A stretch of 64,000 bases of DNA, taken from Microscillaceae bacterium. GTDB taxonomy: Bacteria; Bacteroidota; Bacteroidia; Cytophagales; Microscillaceae. Made by a program: the position numbers and the translations under genes. Every line of letters starts with the position of its first letter. The stretch's first letter is position 1. The stretch is taken from contig JAABSX010000009.1 in assembly GCA_011390205.1 (NCBI GenBank), forward strand, positions 1 through 64,000, given 5' to 3'. Of the stretch, positions 26,420 to 34,461 are shown piece after piece. Below the pieces are notes generated by a model. That model searched no databases. It was not told the origin of the DNA and was given only the letters and a program-made list of their open reading frames with translations.

Positions 26420-26788
26420 ATGAAAAAAGTCTTATTGGTGGATGATGAGCCTAATATATTGCTGTCCCTTGAGTTTCTGATGAAAAAACAAGGCTACTAT
26501 GTATTTATTGCTCGTGATGGCAAAGAAGCACTCACTATTATTCATCAAGAAAATCCCGAAATTGTCATCCTTGACATCATGATGCCTGAAGTAGATGGCT
26601 ACGAAGTATGCAGATATATCAAAAATAACACACTCACTCAAGACACCAAAGTTATCTTCTTAAGTGCCAAAGCTAAAGAAAGTGAAATAGAATTTGGATA
26701 TGCGCTCGGAGCTGATTTATACCTTACCAAACCCTTTTCTACACGTAACCTCATCAAGCAGGTCAATGATTTACTAGAAGTAGTTTAA
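26420..26788 (+). CDS. Single-domain CheY-like response regulator
   Basis: 122 residues, a lone receiver domain. Acidic pocket D8-D9, phospho-acceptor D52 in VILDIMMPEVDG, conserved Ser in VIFLSAK, and Lys in YLTKPFS complete the set. There is no output domain, so signalling must go by protein contact or phosphorelay. It follows the symporter/kinase directly and is its likely receiver. Confidence 0.93.
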   Translation: MKKVLLVDDEPNILLSLEFLMKKQGYYVFIARDGKEALTIIHQENPEIVILDIMMPEVDGYEVCRYIKNNTLTQDTKVIFLSAKAKESEIEFGYALGADLYLTKPFSTRNLIKQVNDLLEVV

Positions 26789-26943
26789 TCCAAAACATCG
26801 CTCATTCCACTTCTGGCACAATCACTACTTGGCTTATGTTTGCACTAGACAGCCTGTATATCGTCTGTGAGAGGTATTTTTCCTCTAGTCAGCATTTTTA
26901 AATATCTTCGCATACAACTATAAAGAAGTATTGCTCCATTCTG

Positions 26944-27684
26944 TTACGGACGAATAATCGTGCTTCGGTTAATCTTTGATAAATCACTCGGGAAAGCCAT
27001 CTGAATTCTCCAGCTATTGTCTGTTTTATTTTCGGCAGTAGCATCGGGGTGATGCCTAAAATTACTGGCAGTAGCCTCAGCAGAAGGCGGTAAAAACCAA
27101 GAATTGCCTTCTAAGACTACCTCTCCATCATCAAAACCAAGCAAAGCCGCTGAGAAACTGTTGGTTTTATCTATTGAATTAACATCACCTTCATTGGTGC
27201 GAGACATTACGAATGTGCCTCTGGCGATTTTGCCTGTGCTCGGGTTCAGCTTGGTAAGTATGCAGACTTTAGCTCCTCCGCCTTTACCATAGCCTGACAA
27301 AAATACATTGCTGAAAGCACCTTCTTCTACTTCTTTTTGGGTGATATAGTCTCCCGAAGTGCTTCCACCATCTACAGTAAAGACAACCCAAGGCACATCT
27401 TCTGAATCTATGGCTACCAAAACAGCCCGCCCATCTACGGCAGTGTTTTCATAGGTTTTAAACCAAATGACTGTACCGTTGGCATCTTTTTTTTCTACAA
27501 AAGGATTTTGATTGATACTATTCACTTGGGTATAGCCCACCCGATAGACAGCCCCTTGTGTATCAGTAGCTTCTTGCTCACCTCTCAAATCAGTAACAAT
27601 ACCTGAGTTTACTTCTTCGTTTTTGCAGTTAGAAAAAAGCGTAAGTAATAAAAATAACAAGGCAGGATTCCATACGTATTTCAT
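26944..27684 (-). CDS. Hypothetical lipoprotein (246 aa)
   Basis: 246 residues with a type II signal peptide: hydrophobic ALLFLLLTLFSN followed by Cys at ~20 (LFSNC), then the typical KNEEV acidic/polar spacer. The mature part is beta-rich and repetitive in style (GAVYRVGYTQVNSINQNPF; VLVAIDSEDVPWVVFTVDGG; CILTKLNPSTGKI), similar in flavour to beta-propeller or SBBP-like segments. No family is assigned. It is outer-membrane or periplasmic by inference and probably monocistronic. Confidence 0.7.
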   Translation of the reverse strand: MKYVWNPALLFLLLTLFSNCKNEEVNSGIVTDLRGEQEATDTQGAVYRVGYTQVNSINQNPFVEKKDANGTVIWFKTYENTAVDGRAVLVAIDSEDVPWVVFTVDGGSTSGDYITQKEVEEGAFSNVFLSGYGKGGGAKVCILTKLNPSTGKIARGTFVMSRTNEGDVNSIDKTNSFSAALLGFDDGEVVLEGNSWFLPPSAEATASNFRHHPDATAENKTDNSWRIQMAFPSDLSKINRSTIIRP

Positions 27685-28008
27685 TGTGATTTAATTTTGT
27701 TGAAAATTGATTGCTTCGTATAAAGTAACAAACGTATTTCAGAAAAAAATATACATTCTTTTTCCAAAAATAAAGAAGAGCGTATCTCGTCTAAACTTGT
27801 GCAGTAGCACTGCCTTGCAGTCAGCATTTAGAGCATTTAATTACTGTCTAATTAAATTTTATTCGTCAAGTTTATTTCTTACCTTCGTTATTTGGTAAAT
27901 GAAGCCAACTCTTTGTCAAAAAAAGAGTATATAAAATGTGAATTTTATTGATTTGGCTCAAATCAGTAAAAATAGCATACAATCACACTGACCAAACCTC
28001 ATATCAAA
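27685..28008. other. Divergent intergenic region, lipoprotein / AAA+ ATPase
   Basis: 324 bp, AT-rich, between two divergent genes. A near-consensus -7 (TACCTTCG, one mismatch) occurs around 27878-27885 on the plus strand, but over 120 bp from the ATPase ATG. No ORF, RNA fold or long repeat was seen. Confidence 0.4.
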
Positions 28009-29682
28009 ATGCAAAATGTAGAACCTAATCTTATTCTTAAAAGTATAGAAAAAATAGCCAATACATTTAAGGATTCCGAACTTACAGACATCAAAAAAAG
28101 AAAACTCATCAAAGCCCTAAAAGAAGATTTAAAGATAGTGGGAGGTTTTTTACATTGCAATGAAGATGAGTGTTGGCTCTTCTCGGTAATGTTTGCGATG
28201 AGCATCAGTGGCAAAGAAACTGACTTAGACAGCCTGACACAGTACCTGGGCTGTAACCCCTTCCTCATTGTGGGCTTATCCCCTGTGCTTGATGGCCTAG
28301 TGAGCAAGCGGCTGCTTGTCAAAAACTCAGGCTATGACCTTACCGTAATCGCTACCCGCTTTCACATCTCTACTTATATCTTCAATGCCATCTCACTCAA
28401 TAAACCCATCCCTAAGAATAATCACTTTGAGGATGTCTATGAAGTCATCGAGAAAATCAATGAAATGATTTGTGAAAGAGAGCGAAACGGCATCAGCACA
28501 GAGGAGCTTTTCGCCGAAGTATTTACCTTGGCAAAAAAAGAAGAAAAATTTTCACTTATCCAAAAGCTGATTTCGCTTCAGCTAAGCGGAGATGATACTC
28601 TACTCTTACTTTATCTTTGCTATGCTTATGCCAATGACTCTAATGAAGCTGACATAGAGCGCTATGTCTATTATGTCTATGACTCTATGGGCAGCAAAAT
28701 ACGTGTCAAAAAACAACTCCTGTCGGGGCAGTCAGTCTTATTTGACAAAGAACTCGTGTCTTTTGTAGATGATAATTTTTATGGTGGAAAAGAACTCGCC
28801 CTCACAGACAAAGCCGTGGACTTACTCTTTGAAGAAGATGGAAATGTCATCGAAAAATCTAAAAGCTTTCAGCCCAAAAACTGTCTGCTATTTAACCCCG
28901 AAAACATCAAGCCCGTCAATCTTTTTTTTAATGAAAAAGAAGAAAAACAAGTCAGTGCACTGATGAACCTCCTCCAAGATGAAAACTACCAAATAGCCAC
29001 AACCAAATTCAAACACTACGGAATGCCCTCAGGGCTTACAGTGCTGTTTTATGGCACACCAGGCACAGGCAAAACCCAGATAGCGCATAACATCGCCCAT
29101 GCGACCAACCGCCCTCTGATGATGGTAGATATCTCAGCCATCAGAGATAAATACGTGGGAGAATCTGAAAAAAGAATCAAACAAATCTTCAAAACTTACC
29201 GCCAAGCTTGTGAATATTACCCCGTTTATCCTATTTTGTTTTTTAATGAATCAGACGCACTCATCAGCAAACGATATGAGGTAAACTCAAGTGTGGACCA
29301 AATGAACAACAGTATGCAGAATATCCTGCTACAAGAGTTAGAAGATTTTGAAGGAATTTTAATCGCTACTTCTAACCTAAATATGAATCTTGACAGTGCT
29401 TTTGAGCGGAGATTCTTGTACAAAATTGCTTTTCATACGCCCGACCAAGATACAAGCTTCAGAATATGGAGAGATAAAATGCCCGATGTCAGTGAAGAAG
29501 ATGCCAAAATACTTGCCAAAGAATACACCCTCTCAGGTGGGCAAATCAATAACATCTGCCGAAAATATATCTTAGGGCACATCCTCAAAAATGAACAACT
29601 CCAACTTCAAGAACTGAAAGAACTCTGCGAAGAAGAGTTTTTTGGAAAACCAAGTGCCAAAAAATTGGGCTTTCAAGCCTAA
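28009..29682 (+). CDS. AAA+ ATPase with N-terminal winged-helix-like region
   Basis: 557 residues. The N-terminal ~300 residues are helical, with a winged-helix-like stretch (DLDSLTQYLGCNPFLIVGLSPVLDGLVSKRLL). The AAA+ domain has Walker A GTPGTGKT (349-356), then VDISAIRDKYVGESEKRIKQIF and a Walker B ILFFNES in which the metal-coordinating Asp is Asn (N413, then E414). Sensor 1 ATSNLN and arginine finger AFERRF follow, with a C-terminal helical lid. NE-type Walker B sequences recur in a Bacteroidota clade of such ATPases. The role is unknown. It is related in fold to the eCIS ATPase but is 16 kb from that locus, and the link is unproven. It ends in its own terminator. Confidence 0.8.
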   Translation: MQNVEPNLILKSIEKIANTFKDSELTDIKKRKLIKALKEDLKIVGGFLHCNEDECWLFSVMFAMSISGKETDLDSLTQYLGCNPFLIVGLSPVLDGLVSKRLLVKNSGYDLTVIATRFHISTYIFNAISLNKPIPKNNHFEDVYEVIEKINEMICERERNGISTEELFAEVFTLAKKEEKFSLIQKLISLQLSGDDTLLLLYLCYAYANDSNEADIERYVYYVYDSMGSKIRVKKQLLSGQSVLFDKELVSFVDDNFYGGKELALTDKAVDLLFEEDGNVIEKSKSFQPKNCLLFNPENIKPVNLFFNEKEEKQVSALMNLLQDENYQIATTKFKHYGMPSGLTVLFYGTPGTGKTQIAHNIAHATNRPLMMVDISAIRDKYVGESEKRIKQIFKTYRQACEYYPVYPILFFNESDALISKRYEVNSSVDQMNNSMQNILLQELEDFEGILIATSNLNMNLDSAFERRFLYKIAFHTPDQDTSFRIWRDKMPDVSEEDAKILAKEYTLSGGQINNICRKYILGHILKNEQLQLQELKELCEEEFFGKPSAKKLGFQA

Positions 29683-29693
29683 ATTGTCTCAAG

Positions 29694-29738
29694 ACAGGAA
29701 GGATTATCAGCAAAAAACTGATTACTTCCTGTTTTTTT
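29694..29738 (+). terminator. Intrinsic terminator after the AAA+ ATPase gene
   Basis: ACAGGAAG (29694-29701) pairs with CTTCCTGT (29725-29732), and an inner ATCAG/CTGAT arm extends the stem. A run of seven T follows. It starts 12 bp after the stop. Confidence 0.9.
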
Positions 29739-29785
29739 CTTAAACTTGCTTTTTAAAGTACTATAAAACCAATCAAAAGCAGTTT

Positions 29786-32194
29786 ATGAAATATTTTATC
29801 TCCGTCTTGTTATGCTTCATAGGATTCTGCTCCTTAGGCTTGGCCCAGAACAACCAAAGAATCTACCAAAGCCATACTTGGAAAAATCAGATACTCCAAG
29901 TCAAAAGCAATGATGGCTTGCTCAGTATCCGCCCCTTTTCTGATAAAATCATAGAAGTTTCTTTTGAAAAAAATGGCTTCACAAATCCTGACTCTTCTCA
30001 CGCAGTGGTAATGCAGCCCCAAAATGCTGGAGCTGAAATGACCGAAAACCGAACTACCATTATGCTCAATACCTCTGGCATTAGGCTGCAGATGAGCAAA
30101 GAAGATTGTAGCATCCGCTTTTCTTACAAATACAATTCCCTTACCTCCGCAGCGCAAGCGGGCTTTTTTGATGAGGATAGCCTGCAGGGTTTCTCCTTTC
30201 AGTTAGGCACTAAAGAAAAACTCTACGGCACAGGGGAGCGTGCTTTGCCCCTCAGCCGCAGGGGCTACCGATTAGAACTCTACAACCGCCCGCATTATGG
30301 CTATGAAGCACACTCCGAGCTGATGAATTACAATATTCCAATGGTGATGTCTTCTAAGAAATACCTCATTTATTTTGACAATGCCCCCAAGGGATTCATA
30401 GACTTAGGAAAAACCGACCCCAACACACTCAGGTTTGAGACCACAGGGGGTAAAATGACTTATTACCTCGTGGCAGGAGATGATTTTTATCAAATCTTAG
30501 ATGCCTATACTGACCTCACAGGAAAGCAGCCTCTCCCTCCTAGGTGGGTATTGGGCAATTTTGCCTCACGCTATGGCTACCGAACGGAGGCACAGGCTAG
30601 AGAGATTCTTGCCAAATTTCCTGAAGAAGATTTTCCTGTAGATGCCATCATTCTTGACCACTACTGGTATGGCAAAGGAGAGATTAAAAAAAGCGTGGCA
30701 ATGGGCGACCTAGACTGGTATGCCCCTAGCTGGCCTGATGGGGAAGGAATGGTAAGAGATTTTCTCAAAAAAGGAGTCAAAACTGTCCTGATTTCACAGC
30801 CTTTTGTGCTGAGCAATTCTAAAAACTTTGAATACCTTTCTGAAAATAAACTTCTTGCCCTAGATGACAGCGGCAAGACGAGCATCATCCCTGATTTTTA
30901 CTTTGGAGCAGCTGGATTGATTGATATTTTTAAGCCAAAAGCTCAAGATTGGCTTTGGCAACAATACAAAAGACTCGCATTGCAGGGGGTAGCAGGCTCT
31001 TGGGGAGATTTGGGTGAGCCAGAAATGCACCCCACAGGCATGCGGCACATTGCGGGCAAGGCAGAGGACGTACACAATATTTATGGTCATTATTGGGCAA
31101 AAACGATTTTTGAGGGCTACAAAAACGATTTTCCAGCCCTAAGACCTTTTATTTTGATGCGGGGCGGTTTTGCAGGCTCTCAGAGATTTGGGCTGATTCC
31201 TTGGTCGGGAGATGTGTCTAGGTCGTGGGGGGGGCTACAAGCACAGCCTGCCTTGGCACTCAATATGGGCTTGGCAGGCTTGGCATACATGCACTCAGAC
31301 TTGGGAGGCTTTGCAGGAGATAAGCCCAATGAAGAACTGTATGGAAGGTGGCTGCAATACGGGGTGTTTCAGCCTGTGTACCGCCCGCACATGCAAGATG
31401 CCGTGCCTGCAGAGCCTGTTTTTTATGAAGACAGCATTCAGCAAATCGTCAGAAAATCCATCAAACTCAGGTACGAACTGCTGCCCTATCACTATACGAT
31501 GGCCTTTCAAAACCATACGGAGGGAAAGCCACTGATGCGTCCTCTATTTTTTGAAGATACAAGCCATGAAGAAGTGCTAGAAATCGGGGATACTTACCTC
31601 TGGGGAGATGCCTTTCTGGTAGCTCCTATCCTAGAAGCGGGGCAGAAAGAACGCGAGATATACCTGCCCAAAAATGCAACATGGTATGACTACTGGAGCA
31701 AAAAACGCTACGAAGGTGGTCAGTGGATGACCATACCCACCCAAGCCGAAAATATTCCTGTCTTTGCCAAGGCTGGAGCATTTATCCCGAAAGTGGCAGC
31801 CACCCAAAATACAGAGGAGTATAGCTCCGCAAAAATGAGCATTGAGTTTTATCTCAGCCCAAACATCTACGAAGCTTATTCTGTTGTCTATGAGGATGAT
31901 GGCAAAACTCGCCAAGCTTTTGAAAAGGGACTGTACGAACTTTGGAAGTTGGCGTATCAAAAAAACAAGTATTTTCAAAAAATAACCATCCAAAAAGATG
32001 CAAATACTTACGAAAATGCACCCCAATACAGAGAAATTACCCTGCAAATTTTTGGTGCAAATCTTGCCCCTAAAAAAGTAATGGTAAATCAAAAGAGAAT
32101 ACCCAAATCAGGCTACAGATATAATGCTACAACAGGTGAATTAGAGATAAAAACAACTTGGAATAGCCAAAACACATTAGAAATCGTTTGGTAG
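29786..32194 (+). CDS. Secreted glycoside hydrolase family 31 alpha-glucosidase
   Basis: 802 residues. Signal peptide 1-20 (FISVLLCFIGFCSLGLAQ). An N-terminal galactose-mutarotase-like beta-sandwich (KLYGTGERALPLSRRGYRL...) precedes the (beta/alpha)8 barrel. The nucleophile is D408 in WGDLGEPE and the acid/base is D476 in PWSGDVSRSW. QPVYRPHMQD and RYELLPYHYTMAF are family landmarks. The end (EDDGKTRQAFEKG...) is the DUF5110-type C-terminal sandwich. It hydrolyses alpha-glucosidic (or alpha-xylosidic) ends of oligosaccharides, probably in the periplasm. No SusC/D or transporter lies nearby. Confidence 0.93.
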   Translation: MKYFISVLLCFIGFCSLGLAQNNQRIYQSHTWKNQILQVKSNDGLLSIRPFSDKIIEVSFEKNGFTNPDSSHAVVMQPQNAGAEMTENRTTIMLNTSGIRLQMSKEDCSIRFSYKYNSLTSAAQAGFFDEDSLQGFSFQLGTKEKLYGTGERALPLSRRGYRLELYNRPHYGYEAHSELMNYNIPMVMSSKKYLIYFDNAPKGFIDLGKTDPNTLRFETTGGKMTYYLVAGDDFYQILDAYTDLTGKQPLPPRWVLGNFASRYGYRTEAQAREILAKFPEEDFPVDAIILDHYWYGKGEIKKSVAMGDLDWYAPSWPDGEGMVRDFLKKGVKTVLISQPFVLSNSKNFEYLSENKLLALDDSGKTSIIPDFYFGAAGLIDIFKPKAQDWLWQQYKRLALQGVAGSWGDLGEPEMHPTGMRHIAGKAEDVHNIYGHYWAKTIFEGYKNDFPALRPFILMRGGFAGSQRFGLIPWSGDVSRSWGGLQAQPALALNMGLAGLAYMHSDLGGFAGDKPNEELYGRWLQYGVFQPVYRPHMQDAVPAEPVFYEDSIQQIVRKSIKLRYELLPYHYTMAFQNHTEGKPLMRPLFFEDTSHEEVLEIGDTYLWGDAFLVAPILEAGQKEREIYLPKNATWYDYWSKKRYEGGQWMTIPTQAENIPVFAKAGAFIPKVAATQNTEEYSSAKMSIEFYLSPNIYEAYSVVYEDDGKTRQAFEKGLYELWKLAYQKNKYFQKITIQKDANTYENAPQYREITLQIFGANLAPKKVMVNQKRIPKSGYRYNATTGELEIKTTWNSQNTLEIVW

Positions 32195-32292
32195 TACTGA
32201 ATATCAAAAAACGATTTATGTACTATTTCCGTAATCAAAAGCATATTCAAATAAATATTTACTAAATTACTTTTAAACAAATCTATAACACA

Positions 32293-33084
32293 ATGAAAAA
32301 AACAGGTCTAATCATAGGCGGTGCGGTAGTTCTGCTGGTTTTTGTGGTTTTATCCATGATGTTCGTAACCATTCAGCCTGGCACAGTGGGCGTAGTTACA
32401 CATTTTGGAGCAGTCCAAAAGACAGTATTGCCCGAAGGGATTCACATGGTCATCCCTGTCCGCACCAAGGTCATCCCTTTGAATGTAAGGGTGCAAAAGC
32501 TAGAGGTAGAAGCCACTGCTTCTTCACGTGATTTGCAGATTGTAACTTCTAAGGTAGCACTCAATTTTTATTTATCACAGCAATATGCTTCTAAGATTTA
32601 CCAAGAATTGGGAGTAGATTATGAGACAAATATTATCCACCCTACCATCCAAGAGTCTGTAAAATCTGCCTCTGCACGCTACACCGCCGAAGAGCTCATC
32701 ACCAAACGCTCTAAGGTAAAAGATGATGTCTATAACTACATCAAAAAGAGGCTAGGGACTAATAACATCATCGTTACTGACTTTTCTATCGTGGATTTTA
32801 GCTTCTCGCCTGAGTTTAACAAAGCCATCGAACTCAAAGAAGTAGCCAAGCAAAAAGCCCTCACTGCCGTCAATGACCTTGAGCGTATCCGCACAGAGGC
32901 AGAGCAGGCACGGGTAGAAGCACAAGGTGAAGCCGATGCCCAACGCCTCGTAAGGGAGGCTGTAGATGATAAAATTATCCAACTCAAAGCCATTGAAAAA
33001 TGGAATGGAGTCATGCCCATCGTGCAGGGTGAAGGTGCAAGCTCGTTTATAGACGTAACTTCTATTGCCAAAGCAAGAAAATAA
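32293..33084 (+). CDS. Prohibitin-family SPFH protein
   Basis: 263 residues. One N-terminal membrane helix (GAVVLLVFVVLSMMFVTI) precedes an SPFH domain with VGVVTHFGAVQKTVLPEGIHMVIPV and VTSKVALNFYLS. A long charged helix follows (LKEVAKQKALTAVNDLERIRTEAEQARVEAQGEADAQRL), which assembles such proteins into ring complexes. Family members scaffold membrane proteases or microdomains. No NfeD or FtsH gene is adjacent. A strong terminator follows. Confidence 0.9.
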   Translation: MKKTGLIIGGAVVLLVFVVLSMMFVTIQPGTVGVVTHFGAVQKTVLPEGIHMVIPVRTKVIPLNVRVQKLEVEATASSRDLQIVTSKVALNFYLSQQYASKIYQELGVDYETNIIHPTIQESVKSASARYTAEELITKRSKVKDDVYNYIKKRLGTNNIIVTDFSIVDFSFSPEFNKAIELKEVAKQKALTAVNDLERIRTEAEQARVEAQGEADAQRLVREAVDDKIIQLKAIEKWNGVMPIVQGEGASSFIDVTSIAKARK

Positions 33085-33104
33085 TTAGGACATTCTCCAT
33101 CAAA

Positions 33105-33143
33105 AAATCCCTTGTGTTTTGAAAAAAACGCAAGGGATTTTTT
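33105..33143 (+). terminator. Intrinsic terminator after the SPFH gene
   Basis: AAAATCCCTTG pairs with CAAGGGATTTT over a loop of about 16 nt (TGTTTTGAAAAAAACG), ending in a T-run at 33138-33144. It lies about 20 bp past the stop. Confidence 0.88.
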
Positions 33144-33750
33144 TGTGCTTTGTAAAGACAAGTAAGTATCTGAGCACCCTCCTTCCGCACCCTTTCTTAA
33201 CTATTCCTTGATTTAGGTCAAAGATACCATACCTAAAGGTGGTGGACATATTTTTTGCTCTCTTAGGCTACAAAGATGACAAGCCTACGGCTTTTTTAAG
33301 TCCGTTAGGACTGAAATCTTTGTAGAAAATGTCATGTCAAGAAACAGAAACACCGTAGGTGTGAAATCTTATATCGTTTTACTTGTAAATCATTCATTCA
33401 TAAAAAGAGGGTGCGGAAAGTGGGTGAGCATATTTAGTTTACATTATTCTGGAGCAAATTTTACCACTCAATTGTCACCAAATTAATCCAGCAACAACTG
33501 AACAGTAAGTACAGTTGCAAGCTAGGATAGTATAAACTATTTAAGAACAAGTACTTACCGCTCAGGAGAGTATTGCCAATGGTAAGTTTGTTTTTTCAAA
33601 AACATATAAATAGACCAAAAATAACCATTGCTTTGTATTTTGTGTTAAGATAAACTTATGTAAAGTGAGTTTCGTGCCTGAATATTTACACAGCCTGATA
33701 TTCGCTCGAAACCATGGCATTTAAAGACACATTAAAAAACAGACATAAAC
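33144..33750. other. Intergenic region with degenerate periodic repeats
   Basis: About 600 bp with no gene. On the minus strand 33280-33375 contains repeated ATTTCA(C/G)nCCTA(A)CGG motifs spaced about 45-50 bp, the same family as at 46471-46540. GTGCGG-containing blocks occur twice (AGGGTGCGGAAAG at ~33408; CTTCCGCACCCTTTC at ~33182, inverted relative to each other), bracketing the repeat block by about 230 bp. The last 150 bp should hold the heme oxygenase promoter. Confidence 0.5.
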
Positions 33751-34356
33751 ATGAAAAAAAGCATTGGCGAGAGCATTTTGAAAGAAATCAAGCACGCTAC
33801 CCGAAATCATCACGATGACATAGAAAAAAACAAACTCACAAAGGCAATCATACAAAATACCATTACCCAAGAGGAATATATAAAATTGCTGTCAAAATTT
33901 TATGGGTTTTACCAAGCCTGTGAACCTCAGCTCTTGCATGATTCACTTTGGCAAGAATACCAATTTGATATTCAAGAAAGAAAAAAAACACCTCTCATTG
34001 CTCAAGACCTGCACTTCTTTGGCTTTGCACAGAGTGAAATACAGCAACTAGAAAGCTGCCAAAAAACACCTGCACTCCAGACTCAAGCCCAAAAAATTGG
34101 GTTTCTCTATGTCATCGAGGGCTCTACGCTCGGCGGGCAAGTGCTCGGGAGGCAGCTCAAGCAAAGTCTCGGCTTGGAAGCCCAAAAAGGTGCTTCTTAT
34201 TTTAATAGCTACGGCAAACAAAATCTCAAAGATATGTGGGAGGGTTTTCAGAATCTGCTGCTAGAGTTTGCCGACAAAAACCCTGACAAAGAACAAGAAA
34301 TCATCCTGTCAGCACAAGACACTTTTCAAAAATTAGATGAATGGCTTGCCTCTTAG
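33751..34356 (+). CDS. Biliverdin-producing heme oxygenase
   Basis: 201 residues, bacterial HO length. The proximal heme ligand is H21 in HATRNHHDDIE, matching the ATRxxHxxxE pattern. The flexible distal helix is IGFLYVIEGSTLGGQVLGRQL (GSTLGG). It opens heme to biliverdin, CO and Fe2+. Bacterial homologues serve iron release or supply chromophore to bacteriophytochromes, and no phytochrome or heme-uptake gene is next to it. It converges with the giant adhesin gene across a shared terminator hairpin. Confidence 0.9.
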   Translation: MKKSIGESILKEIKHATRNHHDDIEKNKLTKAIIQNTITQEEYIKLLSKFYGFYQACEPQLLHDSLWQEYQFDIQERKKTPLIAQDLHFFGFAQSEIQQLESCQKTPALQTQAQKIGFLYVIEGSTLGGQVLGRQLKQSLGLEAQKGASYFNSYGKQNLKDMWEGFQNLLLEFADKNPDKEQEIILSAQDTFQKLDEWLAS

Positions 34357-34396
34357 ATAAAATCAGCTCGTGGCGCTGTGCTTCAAACCCCCTCTA

Positions 34397-34425
34397 CAAA
34401 AAAATACCCTCCCGAAGGAGGGTAT
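34397..34425 (-). terminator. Terminator of the giant adhesin gene (UUCG-type hairpin)
   Basis: On the minus strand ATACCCTCC / GGAGGGTAT closes a short TTCG-containing loop (34404-34425) and is followed by TTTTTTT. On the plus strand it sits 47 bp after the heme oxygenase stop and could act in both directions, though the U-run favours the minus-strand transcript. Confidence 0.85.
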
Positions 34426-34461
34426 TAAAAGTTTTCAGAAAAATACAGTGCTTTGCTTAGA

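Noticed and set aside
28009-29682. Assignment of the AAA+ ATPase as the eCIS Afp15 ATPase
   Set aside because: It is 16 kb away behind its own terminator and has the NE-type Walker B of a separate Bacteroidota clade. It is kept only as a test hypothesis.
33280-33375. Possible CRISPR array
   Set aside because: Repeats are short, degenerate and few, the intervening sequence is not of uniform length, and there are no cas genes in the window.
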